Assembly (NCBI GenBank): GCA_018710905.1
Contig: DVIZ01000114.1
Span: 1-64,000 of the forward strand
Direction of reading: 5' to 3'
DNA: 64,000 nt
Source: Candidatus Scybalomonas excrementigallinarum
Lineage (GTDB): Bacteria; Bacillota; Clostridia; Lachnospirales; Lachnospiraceae
In this document: one piece after another, positions 24,975-32,668 of the stretch
Layout of the letters: every line of letters begins with the position of its first letter
Position numbering within the stretch: the first letter of the stretch is position 1
The notes under the pieces: model-generated
Databases searched by the model: none
The model's input: the letters and a program-made list of their open reading frames with translations, nothing else
Told to the model about the DNA's origin: nothing
Made by a program: the position numbers and the translations under genes

Positions 24975-27026
24975 ATGGCACAAATACACGTTTTAGATCA
25001 ACATACTATTAATCAGATTGCAGCAGGAGAAGTGATAGAACGTCCTGCTTCTGTTGTAAAAGAGCTAGTAGAAAATGCCATTGATGCTGGTTCCAATGGG
25101 ATTACAGTTGAAATTAAAGAAGGTGGAATTTCCTTAATTCGTGTAACCGATAATGGAAAGGGAATTATAAGAGACGAAGTAAAAATCGCATTTCTTCGTC
25201 ATGCTACAAGTAAAATCAAAACGGCTGAAGATCTTCTTTATGTAAACTCATTAGGATTTCGTGGAGAGGCACTTTCTAGTATTGCAGCAATTGCAAAAGT
25301 CGAATTAGTAACGAAAACGGATGGTGATTTAACTGGCGTTCGTTATCAAATTCATGGTGGAAAAGAAGTTGGATATGAAGAGATTGGTTGTCCAGAAGGA
25401 ACAACTTTTCTTGTAAGAGATTTATTTTATAATGTTCCAGCTCGTAAAAAGTTTTTGAAATCTCCTGCTACGGAGGCTTCACATATTGATACTTTAATGC
25501 AAAGAATTGCGCTTTCTCATCCAAACATTTCTTTTAAATTCATTCACAATGGACAAATGAAATTACAAACATCTGGAAATGGAAATGTAAAAGACATTAT
25601 CTATCATATCTATGGAAGAGAAGCAGCCCTTTCTCTGTTGCCATTAAAGGCACAAAGAGAGACGATTGCTGTGGAAGGGTTTATTGGAAAACCTATTTTT
25701 TCTCGTGGTAATCGTGGATTTGAAAATTATTTCGTCAATGGACGTTTTATTAAAAATAAAGTTATTACCCAAGCGATTGAAGAAGCATATCGTACTTTTA
25801 CAATGGTACATAAGTACCCATTTACAGCACTGAACATTACGATCGATAATTCTCTTATCGATGTCAATGTACATCCTGCTAAATTGGAAGTTCGATTTCG
25901 AAATGGAGAAGAAATCTTTGCTTTTCTTACAGAAACAATTCGAAAAACTCTGACAGAACAGGAATTAATTCCAGATGTTCCAATAGGATCAACAGAAAAA
26001 AAACGAGAAATTGTCTTGAATGGAACGAGTTTAAATAAAACAGTTGAAAATGGAACTCATGGAATATTTGTTCCAAAGACATTTGCAGAACCATTTGAAA
26101 AACAAAGAATCCAACAAGAAAATGAATTTTTGAAAGAATATGTAAAACCGATTAACCCTTATTCCTTAAAAAATCCAAAGGTTGGAGATCGGTTTATTGA
26201 ATCGGCAAAAGATCTTGTGGATCAAATGATTCCGGATAAAATGCCAAATCAAAGAAATGATAAGCAAATAGAAGAAATGGTAAAACAAGAAACGGAAGAA
26301 CTGCAAAAAGTTAACGTTCAAGATTCGTCCTCTCTAATGGAAGACAAAGAGCCTATGAAATATCCAGTAGCCGAGGAAAAAGAAGTCCAGTCATCAGAGC
26401 CTTCTATAATTGCAGAAGAGCAACTCACTTTTTTAGAAGAAGCAGTAAAACCAAAAAAACGATTAATTGGACAACTTTTTAAAACTTATTGGTTATTTGA
26501 GTTTGAAAACCAACTTTATATTTTAGATCAACATGCGGCTCATGAAAAAGTAAATTATGAGCGTTTAATGAAAGAATATAAAAATAGACAAATTTGCAGT
26601 CAACAACTAGCACCTCCAATTCTTTTAACTTTAACAATGCAAGAGCAGACGATATTAGAAGAATATAAATCGTATTTTGAACAGTTAGGATTTCATATAG
26701 AACCATTTGGCGGGAATGAATATCGTATTACAGCAGTACCTGCTACTCTATATGGAATGGAAGATAAGGAGGCGTTTTTAACATTATTGGATTCTATTTC
26801 TACCGATATGGAAATTACGGATCCCGAAAAGATTACGGATCGTATTGCCACTATGGCATGTAAAGCATCGGTAAAAGGAAATCAAAAACTTTCCTATGAA
26901 GAAGTAGAAGCGTTAATGGAACAGCTTATGACATTAGAAAATCCTTATACTTGTCCTCATGGGCGACCAACGATTATTTCTATGAGTCAAACAGAGATAG
27001 AAAAACGATTTAAACGAATCCAATGA
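24975..27026 (+). CDS. mutL: DNA mismatch repair endonuclease MutL
   Basis: This matchmaker and nicking endonuclease acts downstream of MutS. The 683 residues hold an N-terminal GHKL ATPase (about 1-330) with IAAGEVIERPASVVKELVENAIDAG, DNGKGI and GFRGEALSS. A charged, disordered linker follows (about 335-480). The C-terminal dimerisation/nuclease domain has DQHAAHEKVNYE near 518, ACKASVKGN and CPHGRPT. The DQHA(x)2E(x)4E motif shows it is the endonuclease type found where MutH is absent. ATG follows AGAAAGGAGCCAC. A hairpin repeat sits just past its stop, before miaA. Confidence 0.97.
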   Translation: MAQIHVLDQHTINQIAAGEVIERPASVVKELVENAIDAGSNGITVEIKEGGISLIRVTDNGKGIIRDEVKIAFLRHATSKIKTAEDLLYVNSLGFRGEALSSIAAIAKVELVTKTDGDLTGVRYQIHGGKEVGYEEIGCPEGTTFLVRDLFYNVPARKKFLKSPATEASHIDTLMQRIALSHPNISFKFIHNGQMKLQTSGNGNVKDIIYHIYGREAALSLLPLKAQRETIAVEGFIGKPIFSRGNRGFENYFVNGRFIKNKVITQAIEEAYRTFTMVHKYPFTALNITIDNSLIDVNVHPAKLEVRFRNGEEIFAFLTETIRKTLTEQELIPDVPIGSTEKKREIVLNGTSLNKTVENGTHGIFVPKTFAEPFEKQRIQQENEFLKEYVKPINPYSLKNPKVGDRFIESAKDLVDQMIPDKMPNQRNDKQIEEMVKQETEELQKVNVQDSSSLMEDKEPMKYPVAEEKEVQSSEPSIIAEEQLTFLEEAVKPKKRLIGQLFKTYWLFEFENQLYILDQHAAHEKVNYERLMKEYKNRQICSQQLAPPILLTLTMQEQTILEEYKSYFEQLGFHIEPFGGNEYRITAVPATLYGMEDKEAFLTLLDSISTDMEITDPEKITDRIATMACKASVKGNQKLSYEEVEALMEQLMTLENPYTCPHGRPTIISMSQTEIEKRFKRIQ

Positions 27027-27060
27027 TGAGAAGCACGTTATGCGAGTTTCTCACGTTCTT
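27026..27060 (+). repeat. Dispersed hairpin repeat, family 2
   Basis: GATGAGAAGCACG with TGAGAA (27027-27032) pairs with TTCTCA (27048-27053). The GATGAGAAG word recurs at intergenic hairpins near 545, 16289, 53162 and 57871. It sits in the 65-bp gap between mutL and miaA. Confidence 0.45.
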
Positions 27061-27091
27061 TGGTGATAGTAAATGTTGTGTAGGAGGAAGT

Positions 27092-28069
27092 ATGAAAAAA
27101 CCTTTAATTATATTAACGGGGCCAACAGCAGTTGGAAAAACCTCTCTCTCCATTGGACTTGCAAAAGCCATTGGTGGAGAGATTATTTCAGCAGATTCCA
27201 TGCAAATCTATCGTCATATGGATATTGGAACTGCTAAAATTATGCCAGAGGAGATGGAGGGCGTTCCTCATTATTTAATCGATGAATTGAATCCGGATGA
27301 GGAATTTAACGTTGTTCGTTTCCAGCATATGGCAAAGCAAGCAATGGAACAAATTTATGCCAACGGGCATATTCCGATTCTTGTTGGAGGAACAGGCTTT
27401 TATATTCAAGCCTTACTCTATGATATTGATTTTTCAGAGACAGAAGAAGAGAATGAATATCGAAAACAATTAGAAGTCTATGCAAAAGAACATGGTGCAG
27501 AGGCTTTACATGAAAAGCTAAAGGAAATCGATCCAATTTCTGCTAATAAAATTCACCCAAATAATGTGAAAAGGGTAATTCGTGCAATCGAATATTTTGA
27601 ACAGACAGGAGAACCTATTTCCAAACATAATGAAGAACAAGCACAAAAAGAATCGCCATATGAATTTTTATATTTCGTATTAAACCACGATCGTTCGATT
27701 CTATACGAACGAATCGATCAAAGAGTGGATCAGATGATAGACCAAGGATTAGAACAAGAAGTAAAAGGATTATTGGAACAAGGATACTCTCCTTCCCTTG
27801 TCTCTATGCAAGGGCTTGGCTATAAGGAATTTGTGCCTTATTTTAAAGGAGAATATGACTTAGAGCACGCGATCTATATTTTAAAACGAGATACAAGACA
27901 TTTTGCCAAACGACAACTAACTTGGTTTAAGCGAGAAAAAGATGTGATTTGGCTTTCAAAACAAGAATATCAAACGGAAGAAGAATTATTAAATGTAATT
28001 CTTTCTTATGCCGTTTCAAAAAATATAATTTCGAAATCCGATTTGGATGCAGAAAGGGATAGAACATGA
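27092..28069 (+). CDS. miaA: tRNA dimethylallyltransferase
   Basis: Transfers dimethylallyl from DMAPP to N6 of A37 in tRNAs reading UNN codons, giving the i6A substrate of MiaB. The 325 residues start with the P-loop GPTAVGKTS. They continue with SADSMQIYRHMDIGTAK and GGTGFYIQALL, and end with the conserved RRDTRHFAKRQLTWF-type segment (here KRDTRHFAKRQLTWFK). I chose ATG 27092, right behind GTAGGAGGAAGT. A longer frame from 27023 would run through the hairpin repeat. Its stop overlaps the next start by 4 bp. Confidence 0.96.
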   Translation: MKKPLIILTGPTAVGKTSLSIGLAKAIGGEIISADSMQIYRHMDIGTAKIMPEEMEGVPHYLIDELNPDEEFNVVRFQHMAKQAMEQIYANGHIPILVGGTGFYIQALLYDIDFSETEEENEYRKQLEVYAKEHGAEALHEKLKEIDPISANKIHPNNVKRVIRAIEYFEQTGEPISKHNEEQAQKESPYEFLYFVLNHDRSILYERIDQRVDQMIDQGLEQEVKGLLEQGYSPSLVSMQGLGYKEFVPYFKGEYDLEHAIYILKRDTRHFAKRQLTWFKREKDVIWLSKQEYQTEEELLNVILSYAVSKNIISKSDLDAERDRT

Positions 28070-29355
28070 TAAAAGACAAGATGAAAGAACATTATAGACA
28101 GCTAGGGATCAGTGAACAAGTATATGATTATTGTTCAAAGATTGAAGAAACATTAAAAGATCGTTTTGCTAAAATTGATCAAGTGACAGAATTGAATCAA
28201 TTAAAAGTGATTCAAGCAATGCAAAAAAATCAGTTAAGCGAAGCGCATTTTATGGCTACAACAGGATATGGCTATAACGATATTGGAAGAGAATGTTTAG
28301 AAGCCATTTATGCCGATGTATTCCATACAGAAGACGCTCTTGTGCGTCCGACCATTACTTGTGGAACACATGCTTTAAATATTGCATTATCAAGCAATCT
28401 TCGCCCAGGAGATGAACTTCTTTCTCCAGCAGGAAAGCCTTATGATACATTAGAAGAAGTAATTGGAATTCGTGAATCAAAAGGTTCTTTAAAAGAATAT
28501 GGCATTTCTTATCGCCAAGTGGATTTATTGCCAGATGGGACGTTTGATTATGAAAATATAAAAAAGGCCATCAATGAAAAAACAAAACTTGTAACCATTC
28601 AACGTTCCAAAGGCTATCAAACACGTCCAACATTTTCCGTAAAACAGATTGGAGAATTAATTGCCTTTGTAAAAAATATCAAACCTGATGTTATCTGCAT
28701 GGTGGATAACTGCTATGGAGAATTTGTAGAGGAAATCGAACCATCTGACGTAGGAGCGGATATGGTAGTTGGTTCTTTAATTAAAAACCCAGGTGGTGGA
28801 CTTGCTCCAATCGGTGGCTATATTGCTGGTACAAAAGAATGTGTAGAAAATGCAGCCTATCGTTTGACAACGCCAGGACTTGGAAAAGAAGTTGGGGCTA
28901 CTCTTGGTGTTACTGCTCAATTTCTTCAAGGATTATTTTTAGCACCTCAAACAGTAAATGGAGCATTAAAAGGAGCGATCTTTGCTGCAAATATTTATGA
29001 AAGTCTTGGGTTTAAAGTTGTGCCAAATGGGACAGAATCTAGACATGACATTATACAGGCAGTTGAATTTGGAAATCCAGAAGGAGTTATCGCTTTTTGT
29101 GAAGGGATTCAAGCAGCTGCACCAGTCGATAGTTTTGTTCGCCCAGAACCTTGGGCAATGCCAGGATATGATAGTGATGTTATTATGGCAGCAGGTGCTT
29201 TTGTTTCTGGTTCTTCCATTGAACTTAGTGCAGATGCGCCAATTAAACCACCATACGCGGTTTATTTCCAAGGAGGACTTACTTGGTATCATGCAAAACT
29301 TGGAATTATGATGTCATTAGAAAAAGTAAAAGACGTATTACCAGTTTTTTCCTAA
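28066..29355 (+). CDS. ynbB: PLP-dependent methionine gamma-lyase-like protein (YnbB/aluminium resistance family)
   Basis: This is a fold-type I PLP enzyme of 429 residues in the aluminium-resistance/YnbB family, a relative of Cys/Met metabolism lyases whose reaction is not established. Visible motifs are CGTHALNIALSSNLRPGDE near the PLP phosphate site, VDNCYGEFVEE holding the PLP-ring Asp, and SLIKNPGGG with the probable Schiff-base Lys. The C-terminal GGLTWYHAKLGIM is family typical. The start overlaps the miaA stop as ATGA. In Bacillus the same neighbours are split by hfq. Here hfq is absent, so coupling to miaA is direct. Confidence 0.85.
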   Translation: MIKDKMKEHYRQLGISEQVYDYCSKIEETLKDRFAKIDQVTELNQLKVIQAMQKNQLSEAHFMATTGYGYNDIGRECLEAIYADVFHTEDALVRPTITCGTHALNIALSSNLRPGDELLSPAGKPYDTLEEVIGIRESKGSLKEYGISYRQVDLLPDGTFDYENIKKAINEKTKLVTIQRSKGYQTRPTFSVKQIGELIAFVKNIKPDVICMVDNCYGEFVEEIEPSDVGADMVVGSLIKNPGGGLAPIGGYIAGTKECVENAAYRLTTPGLGKEVGATLGVTAQFLQGLFLAPQTVNGALKGAIFAANIYESLGFKVVPNGTESRHDIIQAVEFGNPEGVIAFCEGIQAAAPVDSFVRPEPWAMPGYDSDVIMAAGAFVSGSSIELSADAPIKPPYAVYFQGGLTWYHAKLGIMMSLEKVKDVLPVFS

Positions 29356-29403
29356 TGACACTTAAAAGCCTTTCTTGTACTTGGAGAGGGAAAGGAAAGG
29401 TCT

Positions 29404-30099
29404 ATGTACAAAAAAGTGAAAGAAATGCCGCTTGTTGAGCGCCCTTATGAAAAATGTCGGATGTATGGAGCTAAGTCACTATCCGATCGAGAATTACTAG
29501 CTATTATTTTACGTTCGGGAACGAAAGACTGTAGTTCCATTGAACTTGCCGATGAAATTTATCATTTGCACCCAGTTCATCATGGGCTCGTAGGACTTCC
29601 CTATCTTTCCTACGAAGCGCTTACTCGTATCAAAGGGATTGGTATGGTAAAGGCGGTACAAATACTATGTATCGTGGAATTATCAAAACGCCTTTCTATG
29701 TCAAAGGCAAAGACAAGGTTAAAATTAACATCTCCAGCTTCTATTGCAGACTACTATATGGAATCTATGAGACATTTACAACAAGAACAATTGATTGTTA
29801 TGATGTTAGATGGGAAGAATCAGTTGATTAAAGATTGTATTTTAACCGTTGGAACGATTAATTCTTCTTTAGTGAGTCCAAGAGAAATTTATTTAGAAGC
29901 TCTTCATTACGAAGCAGTTAATTTAATTCTTGTTCATAATCACCCATCGGGAGATTCCACACCAAGCCAACAAGATATTCAAGTGACAAATCGTGTTTTA
30001 GAAGCAGGAAGATTAATAGGAATTCACCTGCTTGATCATATTATTTTGGGAGAACATCAATATACAAGTCTTTATGAACAAGGGTTGATTCTCTACTAA
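29404..30099 (+). CDS. radC: RadC family protein (JAB/MPN domain)
   Basis: The 231-residue protein has an N-terminal helix-hairpin-helix region (about 10-85, with LSDRELLAIILRSGT and TRIKGIGMVKA). The C-terminal JAB1/MPN-like metal-binding domain (about 105-230) has EIYLEAL and the motif HNHPSGDSTPS plus a downstream Asp. The original link to DNA repair is doubtful, and the biochemical role of RadC is unresolved. It precedes mreB by 34 bp, the usual order in Firmicutes, and may be co-transcribed with the shape operon. Confidence 0.93.
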   Translation: MYKKVKEMPLVERPYEKCRMYGAKSLSDRELLAIILRSGTKDCSSIELADEIYHLHPVHHGLVGLPYLSYEALTRIKGIGMVKAVQILCIVELSKRLSMSKAKTRLKLTSPASIADYYMESMRHLQQEQLIVMMLDGKNQLIKDCILTVGTINSSLVSPREIYLEALHYEAVNLILVHNHPSGDSTPSQQDIQVTNRVLEAGRLIGIHLLDHIILGEHQYTSLYEQGLILY

Positions 30100-30133
30100 T
30101 GCTGAAATATGCAGACAGAAAGGAGTTTTATCA

Positions 30134-31255
30134 GTGTCAGATAAATCATTTGGTATGGATCTAGGTACCAACAGTTTTAAATTATATCGTAAGGGAAAGG
30201 GAATTGCCCTTCATCAAAAAAATATTATTGCGATTAAAAATGCAAAAGAAATAACCGCCTATGGAGATGAGGCATATGATATGTATGAAAGAGCACCAGA
30301 ATCCATTGAAGTTTCTTTTCCGATGATTCACGGTGTCATCGCGCATTTTCAAAATATGCAATCATTACTTCGAATGTTCATGAACGATCACTCCTTAAGA
30401 CTTGCCTCTGTTGGAAAAAGAGATTATTATATCGCGGTTCCTTATAACATAACAGAAGTTGAGAAACGTGCTTTCTTAGATTTAGTTGCAGGTGCAGGAA
30501 TCCGCGCAAGACAAATCTTTATGGTAGAAAAGCCAATTGCTGATGCATTAGGAGCAGGTGTTCCTGTAGAAGAAGCAAGAGGTGTTATGGTTGTCAATAT
30601 TGGAGCGGATACAACCGAGATTTCCATCCTCTCACTTGGAGGCATCGTGCTTAGTAAATTATTGCACATTGGCGGAAATCAGTTAGATGATAGCATCTGT
30701 TCTCAAGTAAAGAAAAAGTACAATTTAATTATTGGTAGAAAAACAGCTTGTCGTTTAAAATGTATGTTAGCTTGTGCTTTTAACGATGAGGAAATTTTTA
30801 AAGCACCTAGAAAATTACGTCCTGTTTCTTTGGACAAAAAAGAAGAAAAAACTGCAAATGAGGAAGGACAAGAAGCGGAAGTGGTTGCAACAGAAGAAGT
30901 GCCAACAACGATGGTAATTTTAGGTCGTGATATTATTACAGGGCTTCCAATGAGAAAAGAAATCACATATCAGATGGTTTATGACGCCATTTCCGAATAT
31001 TTACTTACGATTATCGATGCAGCAAAAGTGATTTTAGAACGCACACCACCAGAACTTGCCGCAGATATTATTCATAGTGGTATTTATTTAACTGGAGGTG
31101 GTTCTAGAATCCATCAAATCGATACTCTATTTGAAGAACACTTGGATTTAAAGGCAAACCTTGTGGAAAATCCAGAGGAATCCGTAATTCGTGGACTTGG
31201 AAAGATTATGGAAACAAAAGAATATGAAAGTCTTGCTGCTGTCATGAAATTGTAG
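30134..31255 (+). CDS. mreB: Rod-shape actin homologue MreB-like
   Basis: This cytoskeletal ATPase guides lateral cell-wall synthesis at the membrane. The 373 residues carry the actin-fold motifs FGMDLGTNSFKLY (phosphate 1), VEKPIADALGAG, MVVNIGADTTEISILS (phosphate 2) and GIYLTGGGSRI (adenosine). An acidic stretch of about 30 residues (around 237-262, rich in Glu) is inserted relative to most MreB proteins, and the N terminus is divergent. It may therefore be a specialised paralogue. The start is GTG after GAAAGGAG. It is followed by mreC and mreD. Confidence 0.88.
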   Translation: MSDKSFGMDLGTNSFKLYRKGKGIALHQKNIIAIKNAKEITAYGDEAYDMYERAPESIEVSFPMIHGVIAHFQNMQSLLRMFMNDHSLRLASVGKRDYYIAVPYNITEVEKRAFLDLVAGAGIRARQIFMVEKPIADALGAGVPVEEARGVMVVNIGADTTEISILSLGGIVLSKLLHIGGNQLDDSICSQVKKKYNLIIGRKTACRLKCMLACAFNDEEIFKAPRKLRPVSLDKKEEKTANEEGQEAEVVATEEVPTTMVILGRDIITGLPMRKEITYQMVYDAISEYLLTIIDAAKVILERTPPELAADIIHSGIYLTGGGSRIHQIDTLFEEHLDLKANLVENPEESVIRGLGKIMETKEYESLAAVMKL

Positions 31256-31287
31256 TACAAAAGAAGAATGAATGAGGTGTTGCTATT

Positions 31288-32145
31288 ATGAAATATTCTC
31301 CAAATAATAATCGGCTGTCACCAAAAATTTTATTTATCATCCTTTGTGTTTTATGCTTAGGAGCGGTGACAGCTAGTGCCTTATTCCCCAATATAACAAG
31401 TCCATTCCAAACGATTGCAGGAGTGACAGTTGTACCTATGCAAAAGGGAATAAATCGGATTGGTACAGAAATTGGAAAATTCTTTGACCAATTCGAGAGC
31501 ATTCAGGAATTACAAGCAGAAAATGAAGAACTTCAAAAACGTGTGGATAATCTTTTATTAGAAAATCACGCATTATCTCAAGATCAAAATGAATTAGAAA
31601 GACTTCGCTCTCTTTATCAATTAGATAAAAAGTATTCGGATTATGATAAAGTAGCAGCTAGCATTATTAGCAGTGGATCAAGCAATTGGTTCAATACCTT
31701 TATTATTGATAAAGGAAAAAAAGATGGAATTAAAAAGAATATGAACGTGATCGCGGGATCAGGACTTGTTGGTATTGTAACAGAGGTCGGTCCAAATCAT
31801 GCACAAGTTCGTTCCATTATTGATGATTCTAGCAATGTTGCAGCTATGTTTTCACGGACTTCTGATTTTTGTATTCTTGTTGGAAGTCAAAAGCAGATAG
31901 AAGAAGGATACATAAATGTTATCAATATTAATAAAGACGCAAAGGTAAAAGATGGAGATGAATTAGTAACATCCCCAACTAGTTCAAAATTCCTTCCTGG
32001 AATTACCATTGGTTATGTAAAAGATGTGAAAGTGGAGTCTTCGAATCTCGAAAAATCAGCAAAATTAGAGCCAGTTGTTGACTTTAAGCATTTAAGAGAA
32101 GTGTTTGTAATTAAAGAATTAAAAGAACAACCAAAATTAAATTAG
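31288..32145 (+). CDS. mreC: Rod shape-determining protein MreC
   Basis: This extracytoplasmic scaffold links MreB/MreD to PBP2 and RodA. The 285 residues have a TM helix at about 12-32, then a coiled coil (about 68-110, QELQAENEELQKRVDNLL). The beta-rich MreC domain follows, with INKNMNVIAGSGLVG-like sequence (here GIKKNMNVIAGSGLVGIV) and FLPGITIGYV. Ribosome site GAGGTG lies upstream. It sits between mreB and mreD with short gaps. Confidence 0.95.
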   Translation: MKYSPNNNRLSPKILFIILCVLCLGAVTASALFPNITSPFQTIAGVTVVPMQKGINRIGTEIGKFFDQFESIQELQAENEELQKRVDNLLLENHALSQDQNELERLRSLYQLDKKYSDYDKVAASIISSGSSNWFNTFIIDKGKKDGIKKNMNVIAGSGLVGIVTEVGPNHAQVRSIIDDSSNVAAMFSRTSDFCILVGSQKQIEEGYINVININKDAKVKDGDELVTSPTSSKFLPGITIGYVKDVKVESSNLEKSAKLEPVVDFKHLREVFVIKELKEQPKLN

Positions 32146-32155
32146 GAGGGACAAA

Positions 32156-32662
32156 ATGAAAAAAGTTATTACATGGATCGTAACTTGTCTTATTTGTTTC
32201 CTTCTACAAACAACGGTGTTCCAATGGTTAAAATTAGCGGGAATTTCACCGAATATTATTTTAATTGTCGTTGTATCGGTTGGACTTATGAGAGGAAGAA
32301 CAGAAGGAATGCTTGTTGGCCTTTTTTGTGGACTTCTTCTTGATATCATGTATGGAAACATTCTTGGAATTTATGGAATTATCTATATGACAATTGGCTA
32401 TATCAATGGATTTTTTAATCATATGTTTTATAGCGATGATATTGTGTTTCCGATGGGACTTGTAATTGGAAATGATTTAATATTAAATTTGGCAATCTAT
32501 ATTTTTTATTTTCTTATGAGAAATCGATTGGATTTTTTATTTTATTTCCGTTATACGATACTTCCAGAGATGATTTATACGATTGTGATCACCCTTGTAC
32601 TTTATAAAATACTGTTAGCGATTCATTTAAGGTTAAAATCTAGTGAGAAAAGGAGCACTTGA
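32156..32662 (+). CDS. mreD: Rod shape-determining protein MreD
   Basis: This 168-residue polytopic membrane protein has five or so TM helices and fits MreD in length, hydropathy and position. Family-like features are LLQTTVFQWLKLAGISPNI, RGRTEGMLVGLFCGLLLDI and GIYGIIYMTIGYING. It is part of the Rod complex with MreC, RodA and PBP2. The start has TAGGAGGGACAAA upstream, and it ends 6 bp before the PBP2 gene. Confidence 0.93.
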   Translation: MKKVITWIVTCLICFLLQTTVFQWLKLAGISPNIILIVVVSVGLMRGRTEGMLVGLFCGLLLDIMYGNILGIYGIIYMTIGYINGFFNHMFYSDDIVFPMGLVIGNDLILNLAIYIFYFLMRNRLDFLFYFRYTILPEMIYTIVITLVLYKILLAIHLRLKSSEKRST

Positions 32663-32668
32663 TAAATT

